Positions 1-8,131 of a stretch of DNA of 64,000 nucleotides are shown in pieces. The notes below the pieces were generated by a model, which was given only the letters and a program-made list of their open reading frames with translations, was not told where the DNA came from and did not search any database. The DNA comes from Peribacillus deserti (GTDB taxonomy: Bacteria; Bacillota; Bacilli; Bacillales; DSM-1321): NCBI RefSeq assembly GCF_016909175.1, contig NZ_JAFBFI010000001.1, positions 372,001 through 436,000 on the forward strand, read 5' to 3'. The position numbers and the translations under genes were made by a program. How positions within the stretch are numbered: position 1 is the stretch's first letter; each line of letters opens with the position of its first letter.

Positions 1-609
1 GTAGAAGAAACTGATCAAGTGCTTAATGAGTTAAATAAACGTTCTGCAGAGATTGGAGATATTCTGGGTTTAATCACGGACATTGCGGACCAGACCAATT
101 TACTGGCGTTAAATGCAGCTATCGAGGCAGCCAGGGCAGGGGAAGCGGGCAAGGGATTCTCAGTTGTTGCGGCTGAGGTTAGAAAACTGGCTGAACAAAC
201 AAGAAGTTCGGTGACCCATATTTCCGAAATTACCTCGGTCATGCAGAAGGATACGAAAAAAAGTGTTGCATCCATTCTTTTTGTGAAGGAAAAAGTAGGA
301 GACGGGCTGAAAGTTGCAAGTGAAACACAGAATCGATTTGAAGATATTCTATCTTCTGTCCAAAACGTGACGGAGCAAATAAAGGAAATCACATCTGCTT
401 CAAGTAAAATCAGTACGGATGTTTCGATGGTATCTGAAAGAGTAAATGAAATGTCTGGAGTTGCCCATAGCGCCTCGCATCATGCGGTTGAAGTGGCTGC
501 AGCTTCTGAAGAACAGCTTGCATCCATGGAGGAAGTAAGTGCTGCTGCTTCGTCGCTGGCTCATTTAGCAGAAGAACTACAGAGCACGGTTTCTAAATTT
601 CGCTTATAA
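1..609 (+). CDS. Methyl-accepting chemotaxis protein, C-terminal part
   Basis: The reading frame is open from base 1, so only about the last 202 residues of a chemoreceptor are present. They form the cytoplasmic signalling coiled coil. The highly conserved tip that contacts CheA and CheW is visible ([20 protein letters not shown], then [20 protein letters not shown]). The sensor and membrane parts lie outside the window, so the ligand is unknown. The end (STVSKFRL) is typical of Bacillus receptors. A hairpin with a T-run follows after about 200 bp. Confidence 0.95.
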   Translation, partial: VEETDQVLNELNKRSAEIGDILGLITDIADQTNLLALNAAIEAARAGEAGKGFSVVAAEVRKLAEQTRSSVTHISEITSVMQKDTKKSVASILFVKEKVGDGLKVASETQNRFEDILSSVQNVTEQIKEITSASSKISTDVSMVSERVNEMSGVAHSASHHAVEVAAASEEQLASMEEVSAAASSLAHLAEELQSTVSKFRL

Positions 610-635
610 AAGAAAATCATCACCAAACTTAGAAA

Positions 636-827
636 GGCAATGTCTATTGCCTCAGAGTGTAGACAAAATCAATTTCAAACAAACTTTGTCGCGAAAAATG
701 AGGTTTGTCAATTTATTTCTTGTATATATGGTGGCTTTTCTAAAGTTAAGCACTATATATTGAGGGTTAAATATTATTAAAAAATAGCTGTCGACTTTGT
801 CGACAGCCTGAGGCAATGTCTATTGCC
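636..827. repeat. 192-bp element with inverted ends
   Basis: Both ends carry the palindrome GGCAATGTCTATTGCC (636-651 and 812-827). Read inward, both ends continue as similar inverted sequence (TCAG, then GTGTAGACAAA on the left and GCTGTCGACAAA on the right), giving imperfect inverted repeats of about 32 bp. A second hairpin lies at 787-808. No clear target duplication is visible. It may be a small MITE or a paired bidirectional terminator. It fills the 339-bp gap after the chemoreceptor gene, where no gene is seen. Confidence 0.6.
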
Positions 828-836
828 TTTTTTTGT
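810..836 (+). terminator. Terminator at right end of the inverted element
   Basis: Hairpin AGGCAAT-gtct-ATTGCCT followed by a run of T. It is preceded directly by a second strong hairpin (GCTGTCGAC/GTCGACAGC). Confidence 0.75.
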
Positions 837-948
837 TTTTTATGAGCGGCTTTCGTTGAGTTCCTAGTAAATTATACCCCTGTTTTGGATGAGTTTAGAA
901 TATAATATTAAATATTCTAAATAGACAGATAAAGGATTAGGGGGAATT

Positions 949-2928
949 ATGAAATTATTAAAGATCATTTTATATTATACGATGGGTGTATTCGGTATAA
1001 CATTAATAAGTGTACTTCCAGGTGTGATCCAGACAAAGGGAATTTATAATATTTTTGCCTATTTAAAAGCGTTTATTGTGTTTTTAGCTGAATTTATTAA
1101 CATAGATAATTGGGTGTATATGTATAAAGAGCAGCCATATCCAATTTTGGAGTTCTTAAGGGAACCATTTATTTATTCAGCCCAAATCTTTATGGGTGCG
1201 ATGGCTATAGGTTTCTTTGCTGCGCTAATCCTGACGGTTCTGACTCAGTTTTTGCCAAAATCTATCACAACTGGGATCAAAAGATTACTAAGTATTTTAG
1301 AAACAGTGCCTGATTTGATGTTTGCGTTCATGCTGCAGCTTTTTGTTGTTTATGCGTTTAAAAAATCAGGTGTGGAGCTGTTTAAATTTACGGCACTGGG
1401 TGAGGAAAAGATTTACTTTGCTCCTATTCTAACTCTATCCATACTGCCGATGATTTCACTTTACAGGTTATTTCTTCTTCTAGTTGAAGAAGAATTTTTG
1501 AAAGACTATGCAGAGTTTGCCTTATCGAAGGGTTTTGGCAGGCTTCGGATCTTAATCGTACATATTTTTAGGAACATTTTCACTTCAATCTATTTCCATT
1601 CAAAGATCATCATCTGGGGTGGACTTTCAAGCTTATTCATAGTGGAGACTCTGTTTAATATGCAGGGAATCACGGCTTATATAACCGGGGATTTCCGGCC
1701 TATAGTGATAGCAGTATCTTTACTTTTGATTTTTACTCCATTTTTTATCCTGTATCAGGGGGCACAATTCTTTATAAAACAAGATTCTTCCATTGAGTGG
1801 GAGCTCATTAAGAAAGATATAGCCGGCATCAAAAAGTGGAAGCTTTGGCTCAGACTTCAGTGGGCAGGGAGCATCCTGCTCAGTCACTTAAAGAACCCAA
1901 AATTTTTTATAGGCTTTACGTTTATAACCGGCCTCCTCCTTTACAGTGTTTTATACTGTCTGCTAGCGGAGGCGCCAATAAAAAATCTCACCTTTTTAAA
2001 GGATGCGCAGGGAAAAATCATCAGCGCTCCGCCGCATCCTCCATCCTCCCAAATGCTGTTTGGGTCGGACCGTTATGGAAATAGCATCCTGGACCTGATT
2101 ATAGTGGGGGCTAGGTATACGCTGTTCTTTGGTCTATTAATAGCTGTTTTGAGGGTAGCGGGGGGGTTCCTGTTTGCAGTCCGCTATGCATTTAAGCTTA
2201 AGGACCATACTCGATTATTAATAGAAAAAATCGTAGACTCTATTCATTTTCTGCCATTAAGTCTGATTGCTTACTTATTATTAAGGCCGATTCTCTGGGG
2301 GCAGGGCGTTGGCATTTGGGCATACAGCTTTACGGAGAGAATTAATTTAGAAGTGCTCATTCTTACCATTCTGGTGCTTCCGTTAACTACCGTACTAATT
2401 GGAAACGAGATTCGTCAGATATCAAAAGAAACCTTTGTTTTAAGTGCGAGAACATTGGGAGGAGACCAGAAGCATATACTTTGGACACATATATTTCCTC
2501 ATCTGGCTCCGAGATTGTTTATTTTGTTCGGACAGCAATTTATTCAAGTTATGCTGATATTTGTCCATCTAGGGCTTTTCCAGTTATTCCTGGGAGGAAC
2601 GATCATTTCTGATAGTATCCTGCCTGACCCTCCGTCCTCTTCAACTTATGAATGGTCGGGAATGATAGGCTCAACGCGGGAAGCTTTTCTATCGGGAAAA
2701 TACTGGATTATCATCCCTGTTCTTGGAGCATTTATGATAAGCATATTCGCCATGCAGCTTATGATTCAAGGAATTAAAGAGGTACAGCAGAGAAAGGTTG
2801 GTGTCCTTATTCCGAAATTATTTAAAAAGAAAGAGCAAGCTGATCTTACAGGCAAAGCTCCAAAAATAGAGGAAGGCTCCTTTTCGCTAGTTGATTCCGG
2901 GGAACAGAAGATAGGTAATGCTGGATAG
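949..2928 (+). CDS. ABC transporter permease, fused DppB-DppC type
   Basis: A membrane protein of 659 residues with two BPD_transp_1 permease halves in one chain. Each half has the cytoplasmic EAA loop that docks the ATPase: around residues 190-215 (FALSKGFGRLRILIVHIFRN) and around 500-525 (LSARTLGGDQKHILWTHIFP). Dipeptide/oligopeptide and nickel transporters normally use two separate permeases of 300-340 residues, so this looks like a head-to-tail fusion. The second half has the FGSDRYGNSILDLIIVGAR segment typical of DppC. No binding protein or ATPase gene is next to it, so the substrate is unknown. ATG start with AGGGGGAA upstream. A decayed homologous permease lies just downstream on the other strand. 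Confidence 0.85.
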   Translation: MKLLKIILYYTMGVFGITLISVLPGVIQTKGIYNIFAYLKAFIVFLAEFINIDNWVYMYKEQPYPILEFLREPFIYSAQIFMGAMAIGFFAALILTVLTQFLPKSITTGIKRLLSILETVPDLMFAFMLQLFVVYAFKKSGVELFKFTALGEEKIYFAPILTLSILPMISLYRLFLLLVEEEFLKDYAEFALSKGFGRLRILIVHIFRNIFTSIYFHSKIIIWGGLSSLFIVETLFNMQGITAYITGDFRPIVIAVSLLLIFTPFFILYQGAQFFIKQDSSIEWELIKKDIAGIKKWKLWLRLQWAGSILLSHLKNPKFFIGFTFITGLLLYSVLYCLLAEAPIKNLTFLKDAQGKIISAPPHPPSSQMLFGSDRYGNSILDLIIVGARYTLFFGLLIAVLRVAGGFLFAVRYAFKLKDHTRLLIEKIVDSIHFLPLSLIAYLLLRPILWGQGVGIWAYSFTERINLEVLILTILVLPLTTVLIGNEIRQISKETFVLSARTLGGDQKHILWTHIFPHLAPRLFILFGQQFIQVMLIFVHLGLFQLFLGGTIISDSILPDPPSSSTYEWSGMIGSTREAFLSGKYWIIIPVLGAFMISIFAMQLMIQGIKEVQQRKVGVLIPKLFKKKEQADLTGKAPKIEEGSFSLVDSGEQKIGNAG

Positions 2929-3010
2929 ACTGGTTTGCACGAATACCAGGAATTATGCAGGTTCTAACGGAAGCGGTTCGGAAAAGCTTAGACAGGAAAC
3001 GAAAAAGAAT

Positions 3011-3043
3011 GCCACCCAGCTGACAAATGGGTGGCATTTTTTA
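3011..3043 (+). terminator. Terminator after the fused permease gene
   Basis: Stem GCCACCCA (3011-3018) pairs with TGGGTGGC (3028-3035) and is followed by ATTTTTT. Confidence 0.9.
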
Positions 3044-3059
3044 TACTTTCGTCACACGG

Positions 3060-3380
3060 TTAAATTTTTCTGTCGCAATATGAACTTCGTCTTTTTGTAC
3101 AGGAGCTTCCGTGCTTGATGTTGTGTATATTTTCTTCCTTCAAAAATCGTTTCCAGACCGGTCTGGTTGCAAGGATGGTAAGGGCTATAAAATACAGCGG
3201 GGCCATTGGAATCCACGGATAAAGAGTTAAATCTCTGATACTTTGGCCTAAGATGCCTGCCCACTCATTTGATAAAGATTTAGGAGGACTGTCCCAGCCA
3301 GCGCCAATGCCAGCTGTACAATCGTTAAGGCTGTTTGCTTAAAAAAAACTTGTGTTCTTAGGTAAGTTCCCCCTTTATTC
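3060..3380 (-). pseudogene. Remnant of an ABC permease (DppC-like C-terminus)
   Basis: Read on the minus strand, one frame gives YLRTQVFFKQTALTIVQLAL and ALAGT. A neighbouring frame then gives DSPPKSLSNEWAGILGQSIR, LTLYPWIPMAPLYFIALTIL and ATRPVWKRFLKEE before a stop at 3060. In order and character these pieces match the last about 80 residues of the fused permease (GQQFIQVMLIFVHLGLFQLF, DPPSSSTYEWSGMIGSTREA). At least one frameshift separates them and no start or N-terminal part is present. I infer a dead fragment of a second, related permease gene. Confidence 0.7.
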
Positions 3381-3493
3381 TAGTATATTTATTCGTTTCA
3401 ATTATCGTATAATTGAAAATATTGTAAATATCGTATATTAATTCCATTTGTGATGCACTAGGACTGCAGGCTGGCAGATTGATTTAAAAGAAA

Positions 3494-3932
3494 TGCTCTG
3501 TTAAATTTGCCTGTTGATTTCCGCTACAGGCACACGCTTTCCGCGGGCGGTCCGGGAGCCTCCTCGGCGTTTACGCCTGCGGGGTCTCCCTTAATAGAAA
3601 AGCGGAAAGCGGTGCCTTCCCCCTTAACACTATTTAATGAAACTCATGATAAGCTCATGTGTTATCACACAGAAATCTTAGGGAAGGCAGAGACCCAAAA
3701 AGCATAAGACGAGCAGGCCGTGAGAAGTGGTTTTTCTTCTCATGGACTGATTGGCTTATGACTCGTGGGTCTCAGCTTGGAGCTGGACAATACTCGCTTT
3801 TCCCGCAGGACATTGAATTGGCTTCCTCGAATTCTCACCGCACGAAGGAAATGCGAATGCATTTTCGAGGATCTCGCGCCTGGAACGAAGATCAACACAG
3901 TGCCAAAATAAACAATGATCTTTAACAAAGCC
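3494..3932 (+). mobile_element. MITE-like element, family A, copy 1 (long form)
   Basis: Element of 439 bp flanked by the 8-bp direct repeat AAAAGAAA (3486-3493 and 3933-3940). Ends are TGCTCTGTTAAA and, inverted, GGCTTTGTTAAA. The left part holds the GC-rich core CGCTTTCCGCGGGCGGTCC. The middle (about 3590-3795) is a nested hairpin module absent from the short copies. The right part has a hairpin around TCGAATTC...TTTTCGAGGA. It has no transposase. Its right target repeat directly abuts the ribosome binding site of the Nudix gene. Confidence 0.85.
3690..3790 (+). ncRNA. Nested hairpin module, copy in MITE A1
   Basis: Stacked helices: GAGACCC (3690-3696) with GGGTCTC (3767-3773), CATAAG (3703-3708) with CTTATG (3755-3760), and GAGAAG with CTTCTC at the tip, followed by GGAGCTGGACAA. 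The same architecture occurs in four other places in the window with compensatory base changes. I infer a structured RNA or a DNA hairpin; expression is not shown. Confidence 0.45.
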
Positions 3933-3951
3933 AAAAGAAAAGGAGACTTAT

Positions 3952-4587
3952 ATGGAAACTGAATTATTAGCTATTTACGATGACGATGGAAATAGGGTTG
4001 GGGCTGCTTCCCGCAGTGATGTGCATAAAGCTGGTTATTGGCATCAGGCGATTCATTGCTGGTTTATTAGTAATGAAGAAGATGCAGACTATGTTTATTT
4101 TCAAAAAAGAAGTGCAGAAAAAAAGGATTACCCGAACCTGTTTGATATAACTGCAGCTGGGCATCTGCTGGCACACGAAACGATAGAGGATGGGGTTAGG
4201 GAGATTCAAGAAGAGCTCGGTATTGAGGTATCAATCGATGATCTCACAAAGCTTGGAGTGATTAAATATTGTGTAATAAAAGAGGACATAGACTTTATTG
4301 ATAAAGAGATAGCTGCTATCTTTTTATATCACTGCAGCTGCACATTGGAGGAATTTAAACTGCAAAAAGAAGAAGTATCAGGGATTGTGAGAGCAGAGTT
4401 TACTAGTTTTTATGAATATTGTATGGGTGAAAAAGACAGCATTTTTGTTGAAGGATTTGAATTTAATCTGGCTGGACAAAAGGCAGATGTCAGCCGGGAA
4501 GTGCATAAACAGGAATTTGTGACTCATGACCATTTTTACTATCCAAAAATTGCGGAGATGATTAGTAAGAATTTGAGACAACGGTAA
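3952..4587 (+). CDS. Nudix hydrolase, IPP isomerase-like subgroup
   Basis: A 211-residue protein with a Nudix box near residues 67-90 (GHLLAHETIEDGVREIQEELGIEV read as G-x5-E-x7-REIQEELG), the Mg2+-binding site for hydrolysis of nucleoside diphosphates linked to another moiety. The N-terminus (ELLAIYDDDGNRVGAASRSD, then HQAIHCWFI) resembles the YfcD/isopentenyl-diphosphate isomerase-like branch, but catalysis cannot be assigned. ATG start with AAAAGGAG 11 bases upstream. That binding site touches the target repeat of MITE A1, so the insertion displaced the natural upstream region. Confidence 0.85.
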   Translation: METELLAIYDDDGNRVGAASRSDVHKAGYWHQAIHCWFISNEEDADYVYFQKRSAEKKDYPNLFDITAAGHLLAHETIEDGVREIQEELGIEVSIDDLTKLGVIKYCVIKEDIDFIDKEIAAIFLYHCSCTLEEFKLQKEEVSGIVRAEFTSFYEYCMGEKDSIFVEGFEFNLAGQKADVSREVHKQEFVTHDHFYYPKIAEMISKNLRQR

Positions 4588-4605
4588 GCTTAATTAATAT
4601 AACTA

Positions 4606-4825
4606 GGCTCTTTTCAAAAGATTGTTGTTTTTTAATAAGTTCTGTGAACCTACCCTATTGTTAAACAGGTTGATTGGAACGTAAGGTGCGAGACTCCTGC
4701 GGGAGCAGCGGGACAGGTGAGACCCCACAGGCGAAGCCGAGGAGGCTCAGGCGCCCGCCCCGCGGAAAGCGAGCATCCTGTAGTGGAAATCAACCCCCTT
4801 GTTCAACAAAGTTTGAGAAAACAGC
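4606..4825 (-). mobile_element. MITE-like element, family B, copy 1
   Basis: Element of about 220 bp in reverse orientation relative to the copy at 42172. Left end GGCTCTTTTCAAAAGATTGT and right end (inverted) GCTGTTTTCTCAAACTTTGT match the two ends of that copy. The core contains GTGCGAGACTCCTGCGGGAG and the GC-rich segment ending CCGCGGAAAGCGAG. No clear target duplication remains here. It has no coding capacity. Confidence 0.75.
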
Positions 4826-4826
4826 A

Positions 4827-4858
4827 TAAAAAAAGAGCCAGGGGTTTCCTGACTCTTG
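4827..4858 (-). terminator. Terminator of the small minus-strand gene
   Basis: On the minus strand AGAGTCAGG-aaac-CCTGGCTCT is followed by a T-run. It sits right at the end of the MITE B1 copy. Confidence 0.8.
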
Positions 4859-4865
4859 CTCCGCC

Positions 4866-5021
4866 TTATCGTTCGGAAATCCGGATATCGGTAAAGGCTT
4901 CGTTAAAGAGTTCACTTCTAAGCAAAAGGCTGCCTAACACATCTCTTTCATCTTCAGCTTTTATCACATCATCGAGGATCGTCATGTTTCCGTTCTTAAC
5001 AACCACTTTATACTCATTCAT
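4866..5021 (-). CDS. Small protein of 51 residues, unknown function
   Basis: Frame with ATG at 5021 and TAA at 4866. It has a good ribosome binding site (AGGGGTGAGGGT just upstream on the minus strand) and a strong terminator 8 bp after the stop. The product starts MNEYKVVVKNGNMTILDDVI and ends with SELFNEAFTDIRISER; it is acidic, with no membrane segment or signal peptide. I do not recognise the family. Binding site, terminator and isolated position make it a likely real gene. Confidence 0.65.
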   Translation of the reverse strand: MNEYKVVVKNGNMTILDDVIKAEDERDVLGSLLLRSELFNEAFTDIRISER

Positions 5022-5279
5022 ACCCTCACCCCTAATCAACTTGTAAGACTATTATAATGCAACTCGATATATTGTTAAATATTAGTTCTGCACAAGTCTT
5101 TCCAGTTTTATATGGCAAACTGGGTGCAGAGTTGAAGAATTTCTACAGTTATTATCCTCTTTTTCTTTGAAATTCACACCTTTTCCAAATTCTTACGTAT
5201 ATATTGTAAGATTACTATTATTCCTGTATAATAATAACATAACCATCACGTTATAGTTAGGGGTGATTCCGTTGGGACT

Positions 5280-5669
5280 GTGAAACTGAAAATTAGCGAA
5301 GTAGCTGAATTGGCAAATGTGACAAAGCGTACGGTGGATTATTATACCAATCAAGGTTTACTAAAAGCAGAACGTTCTGCTTCGAATTACCGCTATTATA
5401 GCAGGGAAGCTGTTGACCAAATCGGAGTCATTGAGCGATTAAAGCATGAGAAGCTATCACTTGCCGATATTAAAAAACGTCTAAAAGAAGAACAAGTAGA
5501 AAACGTTGACATACATGATCTGAAAACGAAGATTCAGGAGTTAGAAATGGATGTATCTGAGATTATGAACATTCTTGAAAAGCAGGGTTTAACTAAAGAA
5601 ACGATTAGAAATAACCTGTCTCATGAAAGTATTTCTCTTATGCAGACATTACTGCTTCTGCTGGTATAG
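5280..5669 (+). CDS. MerR-family transcriptional regulator
   Basis: A 129-residue protein with an N-terminal winged helix-turn-helix (KISEVAELANVTKRTVDYYT, then YRYYSREAVDQI) and a coiled-coil dimerisation helix over residues 70-105. It lacks cysteines altogether, so a metal- or thiol-sensing role like CueR is unlikely. The start is GTG at 5280, with AGGGGTGA about 13 bases upstream; no ATG exists in frame. A short inverted repeat (ATAAC-N6-GTTAT, 5240-5255) lies between gene and promoter region and could be an operator. It is followed by a CNNM-type transporter gene on the same strand. Confidence 0.85.
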   Translation: MKLKISEVAELANVTKRTVDYYTNQGLLKAERSASNYRYYSREAVDQIGVIERLKHEKLSLADIKKRLKEEQVENVDIHDLKTKIQELEMDVSEIMNILEKQGLTKETIRNNLSHESISLMQTLLLLLV

Positions 5670-5723
5670 CATGGTATATAAATAAAAATTCTTATATTAT
5701 ACAGGAGGTGTACGGGAGCTGAC

Positions 5724-5783
5724 TTGATAATCTTTTTTGATCATACTGCTTATGGGTCAGCCCCAATTTATTGGACATTATAA
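5724..5783 (+). other. Possible leader ORF overlapping the CNNM gene start
   Basis: A 19-codon frame (TTG at 5724, GGGAG five bases upstream, TAA at 5781-5783) runs over the start codon of the next gene. That gene has a TTG start without a clear ribosome binding site. GCTGAC (5719-5723 region) and GTCAGC (5756-5761 region) could pair and enclose the leader. I infer possible translational coupling. Confidence 0.3.
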
Positions 5784-7072
5784 ACTTGATATTGTTAGCA
5801 GTACTGATTGCTATGACTGGATTTTTCGTGGCAACAGAATTTGCAATTGTTAAAGTTAGAGGTTCAAGACTTGATCAGCTCGTTAGTGAAGGCAAAAAAG
5901 GTGCAGTTGCTGCAAAAAAGGTAACCACTCATTTAGATGAATATCTATCCGCCTGCCAGCTGGGAATTACAGTGACAGCCCTAGGGCTCGGCTGGATAGG
6001 GGAGCCGACAGTAGAAAGTCTGCTGCAGCCTCTTTTTACGAGGTGGAACCTAGCTGAAAACGTAAGCCATCTTTTATCCTTTGGTATTGCTTTTGCTTCC
6101 GTTACTTTCTTACACGTGGTAATTGGGGAATTGGCGCCTAAGACAGTCGCTATACAAAAAGCTGAGCAGATTACACTTGCATTCTCAGGTCCGATTATCT
6201 GGTTTTATAGAATCATGTATCCCTTCATTTGGGTTTTAAATGGTTCAGCTCGTTTTCTCACCGGGCTTTTTGGCTTAAAGCCAGTTTCTGAGCACGAGCT
6301 TGCCCACTCAGAAGAAGAACTCCGCATTCTATTGTCGGAAAGCTATAAGAGCGGTGAAATTAACCAGACAGAACTTAAATATGTTAACAATATCTTTCAG
6401 TTTGATGAGCGGATTGCGAAAGAAATCATGGTACCTCGTACTGAAATTGTAAGTTTGTTCGCTGACGACGGCCTCAGTACCGTGTTAGAAACGGTTAAAA
6501 GCGAAGGGTACACTCGTTACCCGGTTATCGAGGGTGACAAAGACCATGTTCTTGGGATCGTGAACATTAAGGAAATTATCACCTCCAGAATCTCAAATGG
6601 AACCCTCATAGAGGGAGAAGCTTCTGTAGCGCCTTATATTAAACCGGTTATTAGAGTCATTGAAACGGTTCCTATTCATGACCTCCTGCTTAGAATGCAG
6701 AGAGACCGTGCCCAGATGGCCATTCTTATAGACGAGTATGGAGGAACGTCAGGTTTAGTAACGGTTGAAGATATACTAGAAGAAATAGTCGGCGAAATCC
6801 GTGATGAGTTTGATACGGATGAAGTGGCTGATATAAGAAAAATTGCGGAAGGTCATTATATCCTGAATGCAAAGGTTTTAATTGAGGATGTGAATGACAT
6901 GTTTGGCATTCACCTAACCGAAGAAGATATTGATACTTTGGGAGGCTGGGTTTTGACGCAGAAATTTGATGTTAAGATTGGAGACACCATTGGTGCAGAA
7001 GGCTACGATTTTACTGTTAAGGAAATTGACGGCCACCAGCTGATATCTGTTGAAATTAAAAAACAAAAATAA
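5771..7072 (+). CDS. CNNM/CorC-type (hemolysin C family) membrane protein
   Basis: A 433-residue protein of the YhdP/MpfA type, whose characterised members take part in Mg2+ (or Co2+) efflux. Order: DUF21 membrane domain, residues 1-190, starting [20 protein letters not shown]; a CBS domain pair, about 205-340 ([12 protein letters not shown], then [20 protein letters not shown]); and a CorC_HlyC domain, about 350-430. The only in-frame start that fits the family N-terminus is TTG at 5771, which has a poor ribosome binding site. A short upstream frame overlaps it. No M-box riboswitch is visible in the 100 bp before it. Confidence 0.9.
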   Translation: MDIINLILLAVLIAMTGFFVATEFAIVKVRGSRLDQLVSEGKKGAVAAKKVTTHLDEYLSACQLGITVTALGLGWIGEPTVESLLQPLFTRWNLAENVSHLLSFGIAFASVTFLHVVIGELAPKTVAIQKAEQITLAFSGPIIWFYRIMYPFIWVLNGSARFLTGLFGLKPVSEHELAHSEEELRILLSESYKSGEINQTELKYVNNIFQFDERIAKEIMVPRTEIVSLFADDGLSTVLETVKSEGYTRYPVIEGDKDHVLGIVNIKEIITSRISNGTLIEGEASVAPYIKPVIRVIETVPIHDLLLRMQRDRAQMAILIDEYGGTSGLVTVEDILEEIVGEIRDEFDTDEVADIRKIAEGHYILNAKVLIEDVNDMFGIHLTEEDIDTLGGWVLTQKFDVKIGDTIGAEGYDFTVKEIDGHQLISVEIKKQK

Positions 7073-7073
7073 G

Positions 7074-7120
7074 AAAAAGGATTACTTTTAGGCAAAAGCG
7101 CTAAAAGTAATCCTTTTTTG
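7074..7120. terminator. Bidirectional terminator between convergent genes
   Basis: AAGGATTACTTTTAG (7078-7092) pairs with CTAAAAGTAATCCTT (7101-7115). It has A-run and T-run flanks, so it serves the CNNM gene and the catalase gene. Confidence 0.9.
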
Positions 7121-7121
7121 T

Positions 7122-7976
7122 TTATCGGTTCATGTCAGTTATTCCAGGAGCATGCTCATTTGGTCTTTCAGGAAGCTCTGGAACCGGGTGGCCTGCCGGA
7201 GGCTGGACTACTGAGAATTCTCCGCCATTCCGGCTAGGTGATTCGCCATTTAAAATTTCGCCGATTCTGGTTTCATCTAATCTGAAGTTAAATTGAACAT
7301 TATGGAAGCCCATATCTACATACTTTCGGCACTCTGGATATTTATTTATATCATAGTTAGGAACAGGGAATAGTTTAGCCCAGTCTACGCCAAGCGTTTC
7401 CAGGCCCTTAGCAAATGCATTCTGATGGGCATTGTCTCTTACGATTAGAAAAGCAACCGTTTCGCGCAAAGCTTTGTTTGAGCTCATTTCGTAAATTCTA
7501 GTTTTTTGCAGAACGCCTGTGGATTCTAAAACCAGATTATCAAGAAGATTTGCAATTAAGTTACCATGGTCATAAACGTAAGATCCCAACCATGGGTTGC
7601 CGTTAGCATCTTCAGGAAGAGAGCTTTGAGCACCCATAATAAAATGATGGGGCAGTCCATGCTTGATGGCTTCGTCAAGGGGAGCTCCATCTGCACCAGC
7701 ATCTCCTGGCATCGCTGCACCCGTATCATCTAATAGAGCATTAATAGTATGCTGAACTAATTCGACATGAGCGATTTCTTCTAAGAAAATTCCTTTCAGC
7801 ATATCGCGGAATTGCAATGCTTTTCCACGAAAATTACTGCTTTGAAAGAAAAACTGCAACATCGTACGCATTTCACCAAAGCGCCCGCCGAGAATCTCCT
7901 GCAGAACCTTAGCAGCAGCCGGATCTGGCTTATCAGGAATAATCGGATTTATCAACTCTTGCTTATAATAAAACAT
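7122..7976 (-). CDS. Manganese catalase family protein
   Basis: A 284-residue protein of the di-manganese catalase family (YdbD-like), which disproportionates hydrogen peroxide; the coat protein CotJC is a shorter relative. Metal-ligand helices are visible: GGRFGEMRTMLQFFFQSSNF, then LEEIAHVELVQHTINALL, and later the histidine-containing DNAHQNAFAKGLETLG. The C-terminal tail is proline-rich (HPVPELPERPNEHAPG). The start is ATG at 7976 because GGAGG lies 9 bases upstream; the longer frame has no binding site. It probably acts in sporulation or stationary-phase oxidative defence. Confidence 0.9.
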   Translation of the reverse strand: MFYYKQELINPIIPDKPDPAAAKVLQEILGGRFGEMRTMLQFFFQSSNFRGKALQFRDMLKGIFLEEIAHVELVQHTINALLDDTGAAMPGDAGADGAPLDEAIKHGLPHHFIMGAQSSLPEDANGNPWLGSYVYDHGNLIANLLDNLVLESTGVLQKTRIYEMSSNKALRETVAFLIVRDNAHQNAFAKGLETLGVDWAKLFPVPNYDINKYPECRKYVDMGFHNVQFNFRLDETRIGEILNGESPSRNGGEFSVVQPPAGHPVPELPERPNEHAPGITDMNR

Positions 7977-8050
7977 GTGTATGCCTCCATTCAATTGCAA
8001 ACTTAAAACACTACACATGTATCATTTGCTATTTAGAAAATTATATTCTG

Positions 8051-8065
8051 TGGGGACTGTCCCCA
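8051..8065. repeat. GGGGACTGTCCCC word, copy downstream of the aldo-keto reductase
   Basis: TGGGGACTGTCCCCA followed by TTTCCC, the same context as the his-operon terminator at 40588 but without a T-run on the + strand. It lies between the catalase promoter region and the terminator at 8085. Confidence 0.7.
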
Positions 8066-8084
8066 TTTCCCGAGTTATTTCCCA

Positions 8085-8118
8085 ACAAAAAAGACAGCCC
8101 CCACTTTGGAGATTGTCC
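8085..8118 (-). terminator. Probable terminator of the aldo-keto reductase gene
   Basis: On the minus strand GACAATCTCC pairs, with one mismatch and G-U pairs, with GGGGGCTGTC and is followed by TTTTTT. Confidence 0.6.
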
Positions 8119-8131
8119 CTTTTACGATTGA

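Noticed and set aside
3507-3925. Open frames within MITE A1
   Set aside because: They follow the GC-rich repeat core, are not shared between copies and lack ribosome binding sites.
4717-5046. Open frame of 109 codons on the + strand
   Set aside because: It starts inside MITE B1, has no ribosome binding site and lies antisense to a better small gene with terminator.
5670-5770. M-box Mg2+ riboswitch before the CNNM gene
   Set aside because: The region is too short and lacks the conserved M-box segments and a terminator.
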